A stretch of DNA of 64,000 nt from positions 65,772,471 to 65,836,470 of the forward strand of contig NC_087063.1 of assembly GCF_963678635.1 (NCBI RefSeq), written 5' to 3'. Within the stretch, counting starts at the first letter, position 1. Every line of letters begins with the position of its first letter. The position numbers were made by a program, and so were the translations under genes. Under the pieces are notes generated by a model. That model saw nothing but the letters and a program-made list of their open reading frames with translations. It made no database searches and was not told the DNA's origin. The DNA comes from Symsagittifera roscoffensis (Eukaryota; Xenacoelomorpha; Acoela; Convolutidae). This document shows, piece by piece, positions 22,344 through 31,702 of the stretch.

Positions 22344-22411
22344 TACTACTTCTAAAACTTCTAAATTCTTCTAATTTCGTCTCTTTTTGCATATAGTTTT
22401 TCGGCCATTCG
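22344..22411 (-). other. Truncated 3' UTR of element A
   Basis: Only 68 bp separate the ORF3 stop from the LTR, against 822 bp in element D. The homologous sequence stops within ttagaagttttagaa, and the LTR begins at once with its first bases altered. A deletion has removed the UTR and any polypurine tract. Confidence 0.7.
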
Positions 22412-24961
22412 TCAATGTTCCATTTCCTCCTCCTGCGATAATGCACTCTCAGTTTCTGTATCCTGCAACACGTCGTTAGCTATCCTGACGCTGCTGGAAG
22501 CCGTCCTCCAACACTTCTGCTCTTCTACCCTCTGTTTGCAGCAAGGTAGGGGATCCACGTTAGATTCTCTTTTCCTGCAGAAGCTGTTGTGGAGACACAT
22601 TGTCACGTTTCTCTCCAAATCTTCTTTCAGCATCTCTGTTTTCTCCTTTCCACTACGTTCACTCGTCCTGGAAATTCTTTTCACAGCGGTAGTCACTGCA
22701 TTTCGATGAGTCACGAGAGCTCGCTTGAAAGCCCCTGCTCCAATGTCCAGCTGATACTCACTGTACACTCTGCCATGCTTCGACATATGCTTTTTCGCAT
22801 ACTCGTACAACCATGCAGTCATGTTAGCTCTGAACCATGGCATCAATCGTTTTCTTGCCCATATCTTCTTCACTTCCATCGGAATGTTTAGAACTTTGCA
22901 CATTGTCTCAAAAAGATCTAAATCTTTTAGACAATCTAATTTCCGCAATTGTTCTCTCGTCGGTGCCTCCTGTCTGTTATTTTCTCTCACATGAGCTTCC
23001 AGCCATCGTATCGCCATCATAACTCCCACTATCACTGTTGTTACGGGCTGTGATGATTCCTGTAAACCCATGGAGAGCAGCTCTCCAGAGTCCCAGATCA
23101 ACATCAGATTACTACGCTTGGGATACCACCAGGTCTGCAGCAAGCAGTGGCAAGGAAACTCGTCATGCGTCAACATGATGCTCCTCCAATTACGTTTTCC
23201 CGAAGCTTCCAGCAATGGTTCCACTTCCATCATCACTCGGTGGACTTCATCATTCTCATCTACTGCATTGTAATCTGTGACAGTTGATCCTCTCTGTTTC
23301 TGTCTCTCAAAGTCACTGAAGTTCCCACTCACATATCCCATGAACTTCTTTCCTAGTATCGACTCCAATTCTTCTTTGGTTCTCTCTGGAACTGCTGAGA
23401 ACATCTTACATAGTAACTCGTAAGACTTCTCGGACATTCTCGACAGTCTCACACACTTCGGCATTGAGAAGGCTTGATCCACAATCGTTCTTGTACTCTT
23501 CACGTCCACAGCTACGAAATGTACAGGGTATCTGCTCTTGCACATTGGAGCCAATGTTGAACCCACCAAATATCGTGCTCCTGATGGTCTACAATAAGTC
23601 TCGCTGTGTCTGATGTTCATTTCCGTCTCGATTGCTTCCCTCCATTTTCCTATGTATTTCTGCTCAGTCTGCAGAACTCCTGGGAATACTTCTACACTGA
23701 TGGCTGTGACCATCTCATGTTTCTGTTCCAGATTCAATAGTGACTCTAAAGAACCAAACATGCTGTAGAATCCTAGTGCAGTCACTAGATTCACATCGGT
23801 TCCTCCATGGCAATCTGCTATCAGTTCCGTTTCTGTTCTAGCTTTCATCACTACATTTCCAAACAATACCGTCAATTGCTTGTGTTGTTTCTCCAGGGTC
23901 CTCACACAGTCCAGACCTCCACAAACGTGACCCTCCAGTCCACAGACTTCCGCCAGACAGCTACCAGGTTTGACCCAGTCTTCTGGTCCCCAGCCAGGCA
24001 ACTCCACTTTATCTTCTCCGTTGCTCTTAGAGGCTGTTATCATCACATTATATATGATGTTGAGGTCATGCAGGTTACAGTCTGCATTCAGTTCCCTCTG
24101 TACGTCTTGTGTCGCCCGTAATATTGAGTCAGCGTTGGGACTAGGACACCATGATGGCCTCATCAATTCCCACACTGTCATCAAGCTCGTTCTCAGTAAT
24201 TCATCTGAGAATCCCAACCCAAACTCCACTCTTTTGTCGGATTTTGGTACTGAAGGTGCAGTCACCTCTTCTTCCCAGACCAGTCCCAATTTGGCCTGTG
24301 GATTGTTAACGCTCTTAATCGTTACAATTCTGGACGTCCAGAATCTTAGCAACACCGCCTGCTCATAATCGAAGAAGCAATCGCGTATGTCTTCACTCAG
24401 GAAAGGATTGTACGCGATCCCTATGATCCCGGATACGTAGCCATACGATTTCTTCTTGATCGGTCCACAGTATTCACTGGATTTCGGCAATGCTCCCATA
24501 GATTCTTTAGTGAGTCTCAGCTTCTTGTTTGAGAATCTCCTGATTTCGTCTATCTTTTTCATGGGTTCCAACTCCTCAGGTTCTTTCATGTTCACCCTCA
24601 TCGGTTTACTTTGCTGCATATCCAGCAGTGCTAGCAAGAATAAGGCTTTCGTTCGCTCATCGCCTTCCCTCATAATTTTAACACAAGTGTTTAATGCAGG
24701 TACTGAAATCTGCTCTATCAGGAATCGAATGAAACAGAGAGCGTCTCTCCGCTTCGCACACGCTACTGCTGCTCCCTCCTGGACTATCAGATCCCTCAGG
24801 TTCGTCATAAGGAAAACCTTTTCCTCTTTTGATCTCTTCCTTTCTTCTGAGTCATATTCTTCGCGAGTCAGTCCCATCATGCACCAGGCGAACCTGAGTT
24901 GTAACTCTGTTCTTACGTAAGGTACTGCCACGAGAGCATGTATTCTTGGCGTAGTCCTCAT
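22412..24961 (-). CDS. ORF3 of element A, main part (849 aa)
   Basis: An unrecognised large protein. The first third is charged and helical (LTREEYDSEERKRSKEEK); the middle and end have conserved Cys/His-rich stretches (LIADCHGGTDVN, LTHDEFPCHCLLQTWW, CLHNSFCRKRES, PLPCCKQRVEEQKCW). It ends in an acidic tail. No signal peptide or membrane segment is visible, so it is unlikely to be an envelope protein. The ATG at 24961 directly follows an in-frame TAA; the same frame continues upstream as 24962-25243 and 25274-26155, so the original protein was about 1245 residues. Homologues are at 5-1393 (young) and 17390-20482 (decayed). The function is unknown. Confidence 0.75.
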   Translation of the reverse strand: MRTTPRIHALVAVPYVRTELQLRFAWCMMGLTREEYDSEERKRSKEEKVFLMTNLRDLIVQEGAAVACAKRRDALCFIRFLIEQISVPALNTCVKIMREGDERTKALFLLALLDMQQSKPMRVNMKEPEELEPMKKIDEIRRFSNKKLRLTKESMGALPKSSEYCGPIKKKSYGYVSGIIGIAYNPFLSEDIRDCFFDYEQAVLLRFWTSRIVTIKSVNNPQAKLGLVWEEEVTAPSVPKSDKRVEFGLGFSDELLRTSLMTVWELMRPSWCPSPNADSILRATQDVQRELNADCNLHDLNIIYNVMITASKSNGEDKVELPGWGPEDWVKPGSCLAEVCGLEGHVCGGLDCVRTLEKQHKQLTVLFGNVVMKARTETELIADCHGGTDVNLVTALGFYSMFGSLESLLNLEQKHEMVTAISVEVFPGVLQTEQKYIGKWREAIETEMNIRHSETYCRPSGARYLVGSTLAPMCKSRYPVHFVAVDVKSTRTIVDQAFSMPKCVRLSRMSEKSYELLCKMFSAVPERTKEELESILGKKFMGYVSGNFSDFERQKQRGSTVTDYNAVDENDEVHRVMMEVEPLLEASGKRNWRSIMLTHDEFPCHCLLQTWWYPKRSNLMLIWDSGELLSMGLQESSQPVTTVIVGVMMAIRWLEAHVRENNRQEAPTREQLRKLDCLKDLDLFETMCKVLNIPMEVKKIWARKRLMPWFRANMTAWLYEYAKKHMSKHGRVYSEYQLDIGAGAFKRALVTHRNAVTTAVKRISRTSERSGKEKTEMLKEDLERNVTMCLHNSFCRKRESNVDPLPCCKQRVEEQKCWRTASSSVRIANDVLQDTETESALSQEEEMEH

Positions 24962-25243
24962 TTATTCTTCGAAATACCTCAACACTACCGCTTTCCATGG
25001 AAGGCTCACTAACTGCTCGATCCTTTCCGCCTGTATGTCAGACGACGCCAAAGTCCCGTACGCCTTCTGCTTGAGGGTGGTGCCTTGCAACATCGTTTCC
25101 AGATAACCCTCCATGGCTTTTTCGTCTTCCAGGGCCATTACATACCCTCTAGCCGAGTTTCGGTATTGTAACATCTCCATGTATCCACCGGTGGGTTCAT
25201 CTATCGACACAGTCTCCGACACTGTCAGTCGGTTGTATTCCAC
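24962..25243 (-). pseudogene. ORF3 middle piece (93 aa)
   Basis: It is in the same frame as its neighbours, bounded by an in-frame TGA upstream (25274-25276) and TAA downstream (24962-24964). It aligns with 18090-18360 of element B (MEMLQYRNSARG against VEMLKARNSSRG). The two single stops in an otherwise open frame are either nonsense mutations or recoding sites. Confidence 0.65.
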
Positions 25244-25273
25244 TGGTGTTAGTTGTCCTGCGACACTTCCCTT

Positions 25274-26155
25274 TCAATGATTCATGGGAGATGGCTTGAA
25301 GTCTTTCATTTTGCTGTCTCCACATTGGCTGAGTATTTCCATTTCTAAGGTTGCTCCAGTCAGAGTGCGGTCACTCCTTTTGGATTTATAACCGGTTGAC
25401 TTTATCCCCGCCATGAGAATGGGTGGCACCATCGCTATATCAGTTAACATTCTATCTGTGCCAGACAATTGATAATCACCTTGCCCCAAATCCATGACCT
25501 CCTCAACTCGTTTCCTTTTCGCTGAGTTACCAGCTTTCATCGATATTTCTGAATCCACTTTCGTCTTTCCAACTCTCCTCGGCATCACTCTGCTGCCTAA
25601 CTTCATTTTCATTGCATTGATTTTATCAATCACCATTTTTGATCGCATCGTCCCTCTCCTGGTTCTTGACAGATACACCACCTCTCCTTCATCGTCCTGC
25701 GGTGTCATCTTGATGGGAGAATTCGCTTCACTCTCATCAGTGGCTGAGTCGATCAACAACTCACTCAGTCTCCCTTCACACTCATCAAGCTTGTCAAGCA
25801 CTTCTCTCATCAAGGGTTGGTTGAGACCCGTTTTTAGAATAGACTGGGTCCCATAGCTTTGAACCACGGTCCAGACTTCTTCCATAAACGCCACTCTGTC
25901 CAGTTTGCATCCCGTCCTACTCTCGTGGTCGCGGTGATGTACTTCCCATTCTTCTTCGGGCAGCGTTCCCAAGAAAGGTACTCTGGCTGAGGCCTCTATT
26001 CTTCTCCTCCGAGGTGATTCCATGAGGATTCTCTGGTCGTTAATTCTTGAATTGCCAGGAGAGCTGCTCTCCGGCAAATTCCGTTTCATTTCCATAAAGG
26101 CTGACGGAGGCTCCAGTGTCGAGATGCCATCATCCGCTGGCTCAGTCGTTTCCAA
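25274..26155 (-). pseudogene. ORF3 N-terminal piece (293 aa)
   Basis: It opens with a low-complexity acidic region, then MESPRRRRIE, a conserved core (QSYGTQSILKTGLNQPLMRE) and a basic segment with a possible nuclear localisation signal (SAKRKRVEEV). It is separated from ORF2 by 54 bases. It is homologous to 17390-18040 of element B. No known domain is recognised. Confidence 0.65.
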
Positions 26156-26209
26156 CGTATCCGCATTGTTCTCAAGATCACTGAAGATATTGAAATCCAG
26201 GCTGGATGT

Positions 26210-28489
26210 TCATCCTGTAGATGCCCTGTCGTCTTCCCCACCAGCTTGATCTTGTTGTATGGGTTCTTCGGTTTGACGGCTCCCACCCTGTCCATCATTT
26301 CCTTCTGATTTATCTTTGTTCGGGCTCGATGGTCCTTGTTCGTCATTGTCGGCTTCTTTCTGGAATCTCGGTATGAGCAGTGTACCGGCCGATTTATCTT
26401 CCTCTTCTCCATGGACCACTTTGATTTCTTCGCAGCCGAAGGGTGCTAGGAAGGTTCTCGTCTGCAGTATTCCTCCCACTTTCATCTCCTGTTTTACACT
26501 AGTCAGGATTAATGAGGCTTCAGGCAATTCGGTCCTGCCTCTCATCCTCATCGGAGCTAAGCCTAATCCCTTCCATTCCTCATCAAATCTTCCAGGCTTG
26601 GGAGTCGCGGCGTTGCTTATTCGCCTTCTCGTCGCTTGATCCGTGTATGCAAATCGTGTGTATTGTAACACGGCGGCATTTCTTCCTACGAAGTATGGAT
26701 CCATCGTTCCCACGAAATTCCCTACTCTCCTTTCCTTGGTTTCGAATGCTCTCAACCTAGGAGTTTGTACCACGGAGACTGCTCCGAGCAACATCCTTCT
26801 TATCAGAGGGAATTCAGGGATTGCCTCCGGCAGCTTCTTGTAATCGCCCCAGTCCTTCGTCCCTTCTCTCACTTTGTGATATGCTGCAGTGAGACGAGGC
26901 ACTCTGGTTATTTCACCTTTCGTTTTATCATAGGGTCTCAGATTCCAAAGCTTTGGAAACACCTCGATGTGTCCTCTTTCTACTTCTCCCATGCGATTAC
27001 GGAAGTGATCGTCAAAATTGATGACTGTCATCTCTGGCTCCGATATTTTCGCAAATAACCGATCTTCACTCATGAGCTCCCGTAATGTGTGCTGCTCACA
27101 CCAGTTCGGTGTACTACCGTCCACTGCCGATATGAGGTTCAGGTGCAGCACCGACCTCCTATATGCTTCCACTTTAACGTCAGGGAACTCAAATGTGACT
27201 GCTGGTCCATAGATCACTGTCACGAACTCCGTGACTCCTCTGATCAGCGCCAAGGGATCGGTTCTCATGGCCAAGCTCAGATCAGTTAACAGCGGCATGC
27301 CTCCAACATGTCGTCTTACATCCTCCTCTCTCTCAATCGTCTCGTCTTCTCCCGTTCCAAAGCAATTTTGTTGCAAGAGATACTGGATAAAAGTGTGTCT
27401 CAGGTCTCTTATCTTGTTCCACGAGTCCGAGGATTTCTTCATATCCAAGTTCCTCACTCTCTCTTTCATCTGCTCTGGACAACGTGCCAGTTCCATTAGT
27501 CCTCCCAAGTTTCCGTGGGTAATTGCAATCAATGTCAGAAGTCCGTCTAGCCGCAGGTTCTGAATTCCATCGGTGAGCAGCATCGCCGGTCCTTTCACGA
27601 AACTCTCCGCTCCGAATGTCACGAACAAGGCTATTAGTTCCACTATCGATGCTCTCACTACTGCTTGGAGGAATTCTTTTATCAAATAGTGCGAGACTTT
27701 CGGGTAAACTTTTGCCAAGAAGGACGCGGTCCATCCGGCTCCCAACCCTTCTAGCATGCTGTCTGTCCTTTCAAAGCCCTCCTGTCCTTTCACTTCCTGG
27801 GTCCAGAAGGTTTCCAGAGTAATCTGACACATTCTGTTTACAAACTCAGCAGTCTTTTCTCCGGCATTTTCCGCCAGGTTCACCTCCTTCAACAAGTAGA
27901 CATGTATCTTCGTGATCATCACGGGGCCTTGCTCAAAAGCATCTGCACCCAATGCCGCCACTCTAGGGTTCAGGTGTAGCCACTGGTTGGCTTCCGGCTT
28001 GGTTCTCAGAACCATCGCCTCCAGATGAGCTCTCGTCTCTAGTGAATTTTTCCTTCTTGTGTCTTCACCTGCCACTTCCATTGCTCGGAACCATAAGTCG
28101 TTGGACATTGCCGTGGTCACTCGATGGTCGTCGTCTATTCCCGGTTTCAGTTTGAGTTGTCGACTGAAATTGGACAGTTCCAACCCCAGCACTTCGTCCA
28201 ACACTAACATGTGTAGCGCGTGGTCCTTGAATCCTCTCATCGCGTTTGAGATATCTGACCATACTGCAGGCAGTTCAGCCTTAAGTGGCCTCAGGTTCTC
28301 CATTTCTATCAGGCAATTCGGGGCTGATATGATCACATCATATTTTCCTTCCGAGAGTAAGGCCACATTTGCATACACGAATTTCAGTCCATCCGGGAGA
28401 TGTGCATATCCCGGAGACAACGCGAATACTACTCTCAATGCCACTTTATTGAATGACCCCTCCTTCGTCGCATCCACCACTTCACCCAT
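26210..28489 (-). CDS. ORF2 of element A, second part (759 aa)
   Basis: A soluble-looking protein without membrane segments or signal peptide, ending in a low-complexity Gln/Glu/Asp tail. The start continues, in another frame, the protein at 28507-29790. Just upstream of the ATG this frame is open (KDILESMGEVV), so a frameshift split one ORF of about 1190 residues. The early part (VFALSPGYAHLPDGL, KYDVIISAPN) would follow the GIND motif of the first part, as beta strands of an SGNH-like fold do. The rest is helical and unrecognised. The C-terminal end is conserved in element B. Confidence 0.7.
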   Translation of the reverse strand: MGEVVDATKEGSFNKVALRVVFALSPGYAHLPDGLKFVYANVALLSEGKYDVIISAPNCLIEMENLRPLKAELPAVWSDISNAMRGFKDHALHMLVLDEVLGLELSNFSRQLKLKPGIDDDHRVTTAMSNDLWFRAMEVAGEDTRRKNSLETRAHLEAMVLRTKPEANQWLHLNPRVAALGADAFEQGPVMITKIHVYLLKEVNLAENAGEKTAEFVNRMCQITLETFWTQEVKGQEGFERTDSMLEGLGAGWTASFLAKVYPKVSHYLIKEFLQAVVRASIVELIALFVTFGAESFVKGPAMLLTDGIQNLRLDGLLTLIAITHGNLGGLMELARCPEQMKERVRNLDMKKSSDSWNKIRDLRHTFIQYLLQQNCFGTGEDETIEREEDVRRHVGGMPLLTDLSLAMRTDPLALIRGVTEFVTVIYGPAVTFEFPDVKVEAYRRSVLHLNLISAVDGSTPNWCEQHTLRELMSEDRLFAKISEPEMTVINFDDHFRNRMGEVERGHIEVFPKLWNLRPYDKTKGEITRVPRLTAAYHKVREGTKDWGDYKKLPEAIPEFPLIRRMLLGAVSVVQTPRLRAFETKERRVGNFVGTMDPYFVGRNAAVLQYTRFAYTDQATRRRISNAATPKPGRFDEEWKGLGLAPMRMRGRTELPEASLILTSVKQEMKVGGILQTRTFLAPFGCEEIKVVHGEEEDKSAGTLLIPRFQKEADNDEQGPSSPNKDKSEGNDGQGGSRQTEEPIQQDQAGGEDDRASTG

Positions 28490-28506
28490 CGACTCCAGGA
28501 TGTCTT

Positions 28507-29790
28507 TTATGCTGTTGTAGGATCTCTGAGTCTGCTCAGAAAACCTCTACTGTGTAGATGGTCATTGATGCCAGCAAACACAATCGTAATTGGGTTCATG
28601 TCCGTCTGCCTTTGTACCCCTATAGCCAAATATACTGATTGCAGTAAGTCCAGGTCGACCGCTGCCAACATTATGACGTCCGGCCAAAACAAAGACTTGG
28701 AAGTGTACACCAACTCTGAATTCGCTACTACCATAATCTTGGCCTTCCTCATCTCTGCTTTGTCATAGGCGGCGAAGATGGTTTCATCTTTCTTTATCGC
28801 TGTCAATCCGCCATATCTCTGGGCATCACCATCTTGGTTCACTAGTTTTGGGTACACTCTTTCCTTCACATGACCAGGTGGTGTCGTCAGCTGCCTGAAT
28901 ATCTTCACGTGTTGTCCAATCGGCGCTCTCGTCGTCAGGAATCTTCCTGGTCTCTCTTCACGATTCCCCTCATCATGGTTCAATCTCACATCTTGCAACG
29001 GTCTCGCATTCACTGGTCCCATCGTGTTGTTAGAGGGCAGTCCCTCCAAGTCAGCAAATCTTAAGGCCGTCGTGGAGCTGAAATTTATGCTAGCGGCTAT
29101 CAACCAGTCTACGCCGGTTATCGAGTACAATCTGCTGACGGATAGCATCGCTCCATTCAGCATCCTCCTTGCATCTTCGATGAAGCTTACTCTCTGAAGA
29201 TCCAGCTTCATTAGTTCGTCTTTGTATATATGCCAGGGAGACGGTATGGGTCTCGACCACATCAATGAGCCTCTGCTCGGTCTCTCCTCTCGACTGGTAC
29301 TTGTCGTCTCCGATCTAGTGTCCAATCTAGATGTGCCTGCTGTCTCTTCGATTGGGTTGACAGGTCCTATTCTTCTCCTAGGATGAATGGTCCTCCTCAT
29401 CGGTGCTTCTCCCAATCGATCCTGTACGTCTGTTCTTTGACCTGGTTCGCTGGAGCTTTGTTGCCTGTAGTTCGTGACGGCCGGGACCGTACCCAAGCGT
29501 GTTTCCAGGCTAGGAGGCACAAAGGTGGTAATCACCGCATCACTCACTGCTCCTTCTTCCTTCAGCACTCCTGTGTCAAAGAGTTCTGCTTCCAGCTCGT
29601 CCAACCGCTCTTGGAAGACTCGATTCAACCAAGCTTGTCCTTCGATACTGTCGAAGTGGATGCCGTTCGTGGTCAGTCTGGCCTGATCCATGGCTCTCAA
29701 CTCATGTTCGATGTCCATGAGGATCATTCTTCCGGCGTTCCGACTTGCGAGGTTCCTCAAGATGTTATTCCGCCTGACGACTCCCTCCAT
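28507..29790 (-). CDS. ORF2 of element A, first part (427 aa), SGNH-like motif
   Basis: Residues 1-60 are helical. About 90-180 are a Ser/Thr/Arg-rich linker (TSRLDTRSETTSTSREERP). About 190-427 form an alpha/beta-like domain. Near the end, ITIVFAGINDHLHSRG has the shape of SGNH/GDSL hydrolase block III (GxND after a hydrophobic strand), preceded by PDVIMLAAVDLDLLQSV. A clear GDS block I and a DxxH block V are not visible, so catalytic activity is doubtful and the fold call is tentative. Esterase domains are known in some LINE ORF1 proteins, but this lies after pol in an LTR element. It is broken from its second half by a frameshift at about 28490-28510. Confidence 0.6.
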   Translation of the reverse strand: MEGVVRRNNILRNLASRNAGRMILMDIEHELRAMDQARLTTNGIHFDSIEGQAWLNRVFQERLDELEAELFDTGVLKEEGAVSDAVITTFVPPSLETRLGTVPAVTNYRQQSSSEPGQRTDVQDRLGEAPMRRTIHPRRRIGPVNPIEETAGTSRLDTRSETTSTSREERPSRGSLMWSRPIPSPWHIYKDELMKLDLQRVSFIEDARRMLNGAMLSVSRLYSITGVDWLIAASINFSSTTALRFADLEGLPSNNTMGPVNARPLQDVRLNHDEGNREERPGRFLTTRAPIGQHVKIFRQLTTPPGHVKERVYPKLVNQDGDAQRYGGLTAIKKDETIFAAYDKAEMRKAKIMVVANSELVYTSKSLFWPDVIMLAAVDLDLLQSVYLAIGVQRQTDMNPITIVFAGINDHLHSRGFLSRLRDPTTA

Positions 29791-30193
29791 TCTATTCTTT
29801 CAAGTTTGATTTGATTCGATTCGATATTTGACTCAAGTGAGTTATTAAATGATCAATCAGGATCTAGAAAAGAAGTCACAAATATCACACTTGTCTGTTT
29901 CACCTTAACATATATCGTTAAAATTTGCTTAAAAACAGTTCAGATAAAAAGATATTAATCCTAAAATTTATTAAAATCAATTGGTTTCTAAAATTTTGGA
30001 ATTCGACCTAAGATTGGACAGTCCAAACTTTGGATCTATTCCCAAGATCGTCATTTAGTTGTTCATGGTCACTAACCCCTACTTACCCATGATCTTAATA
30101 ACCTAACACATAACATAACATAACATAACATAACACACATATCACATATTACATACAACTTAGTCTTTGGCCTAGCACCCTCTCGCACATCAC
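29791..30193 (-). other. Spacer between the macrodomain and ORF2
   Basis: Non-coding and AT-rich. It contains a pentanucleotide microsatellite (cataa, about six units, 30106-30136). Its position suggests it could hold a splice acceptor or internal promoter for ORF2, but no strong signal is seen. Confidence 0.45.
30106..30136. repeat. (CATAA)n microsatellite
   Basis: About six perfect units of cataa within the ORF2 leader region. Confidence 0.85.
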
Positions 30194-30661
30194 TCAGCCT
30201 ATACTTAAGTAATATTTCTTATATAGGTATACTTGTATATTCGTATCAGAGAATATCACGTGTACAAGCGTGTACAATTCCCGAGGATGCAGTCTTCCTC
30301 TGTTCGGATCGTACACTGGAAGAGAGAGCTCCTTCACGTCCATTTCGACAAGGAATTCCCTCAGCCTCGTCAAGGACAAGACTAGGTTCTCTGGGTCCAC
30401 GTGCTGCTTCTTCGTCGCCCTCGTTACCAAGAAGCACAAGTATTTTCCCGGTATCTGCGACGCCGCCGGAGGTAAGGCTGCTACTCCCCCTATCCCTGGT
30501 CTTTGCTTCCAAAGGAATTCCACGTTTTTGTATTCTCTCTTAAAATCTGCCGCTAACGCTGTCCTAAAACTCATGTCTGCGGTGATTGCTATCGCACATG
30601 TTCTGTTTGTGAGTATGAAATCACTGTCTGTTAGTATTATGTTACTTGAATATTCATTTGG
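30194..30661 (-). CDS. Macrodomain (OARD1/TARG1-like) at the Pol C-terminus
   Basis: The frame continues that of the Pol tail after one TAA (30662-30664) and runs about 155 codons; the first ATG gives 126 residues. The order of features matches the macrodomain of OARD1/TARG1: a first strand (IILTDSDFILTN), CAIAITADMSFRTALAADF where OARD1-type proteins have the GAG-I-A loop and helix, then LWKQRPGIGGVAAL, then KYLCFLVTRATKKQ, a helix (NLVLSLTRLREFLVEMDVK), the strand-loop LSLPVYDPNRGRL where the family has a GCGLD loop, and a last strand (IQVYLY). Macrodomains bind ADP-ribose and some remove it from proteins. Here the two nucleotide-binding loops are changed (SFRTALA, DPNRGRL), so binding or catalysis may be altered. 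Confidence 0.72.
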   Translation of the reverse strand, partial: PNEYSSNIILTDSDFILTNRTCAIAITADMSFRTALAADFKREYKNVEFLWKQRPGIGGVAALPPAASQIPGKYLCFLVTRATKKQHVDPENLVLSLTRLREFLVEMDVKELSLPVYDPNRGRLHPRELYTLVHVIFSDTNIQVYLYKKYYLSIG

Positions 30662-31702
30662 TTAGTTAAAATATGACTCAACTACCCTGCCTATGTCAGG
30701 TTTCTTAGGCTCTTCGCCTGTTTCTGCTTCTAAGTCTCCTGTTTCTCTTGCTATTCTTAATTTTTTTATTATCAAGTTTTCAGTGTGGGTAAGTCCTACC
30801 CCCACTCCCCGGACAAAAATATCCATCGACGTCCCCGTCGATCGCATACCGGGTATCAAGTCGAGATTAGAAGCTGGAATGAGTAGTCGTCCTTCCTGGG
30901 CAGCCCAGGAAGGATCATCTCGTTCGGTCTTGATGTATTTCATGCTTCCACGATCTACGTCTTGAATCGCGACACTGGTCTCCTCTGGATCCGAGGTCAT
31001 TTCATTCAGCCACTCTAAGACACGCAGGTTCGTCAAGTCTTGTTCATTTGACTGCTGTTGCTCGTCATCGAATTCTACCTCGGGTTTTGACCAGTCGTCA
31101 ACCCACTCATCGTCGTGATCATCGACTATGTCAATGTCTTGTGACACAGTTATTTCCTCTAGACCCACTACTTCCTCCACTATCTTCTTCAGATCTATCC
31201 TGTCCACTACGAAGTCGTCACCGTAAGGATTGTATTTCTTTCTTGGTCTCTCCCCGTCCTTCTGACGAGTCTGTATCGTGAACGGAAGATCCGGTTCCAA
31301 GTTCTTGGGAACCTCTATCTGTGCAGGATCCTGCCAATCTTCCTCTGCGTAGGGTAAGGTTTCATCGTCCGCTTCGATCTGCTCGTTTGGATCCAGGTCC
31401 AGCGGTGTATCCGTACCTTCCTCTACGACTTCGTTTCCATCGTTCTTCTCCCTGGTGCCCTTTTCATTGACCTCACAAGCAGGATTCATCATTAGATAAT
31501 CCCCTTCTTCCATGTCTGCAGGTATATACCAGTCTTCTGTCGATGGATTGTGTGGCTTGATGTTCTCGTAGTGGGCGGCTCGGCCAGTACTCAGTCTATA
31601 AAAGCGTCCCTCCTGGTGCACCTCTGTAATCATGAAGGGTGGTCTCCACTTTTTAGGAGCTTTTTCGTTCCTTTCGGTGGTAAAACGTTCTGGAATACCC
31701 AT
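30662..31702 (-). pseudogene. Pol C-terminal tail (346 aa), left duplicate
   Basis: It starts in the GPF/Y-like module after integrase (PFMITEVHQEGRFYRL) and continues with a long acidic tail (EQIEADDETLPYAEEDWQDP) and a PHNPSTEDW motif. It ends in VVESYFN and TAA, directly followed in frame by the macrodomain. It overlaps the integrase frame (31630-33726) in another phase, so a frameshift separates them. Unlike the right copy it extends to the true end of Pol. Confidence 0.75.

Noticed and set aside
22067-22396. 109-residue frame and the similar one at 45598-45897 as genes
   Set aside because: Both are in the LTRs of element A, antisense to its transcription, and their likeness is simply LTR identity.
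22412-29790. An envelope glycoprotein in the env position
   Set aside because: No signal peptide, membrane anchor or fusion-peptide-like segment is visible in ORF2 or ORF3.
22589-29814. Many plus-strand frames opposite ORF2 and ORF3
   Set aside because: They are shadows of the minus-strand genes: shorter, without motifs, and with no homologous frames kept in the + copies.
30270-30665. 131-residue plus-strand frame opposite the macrodomain
   Set aside because: The minus strand shows clear domain structure; the plus frame has no recognisable features.
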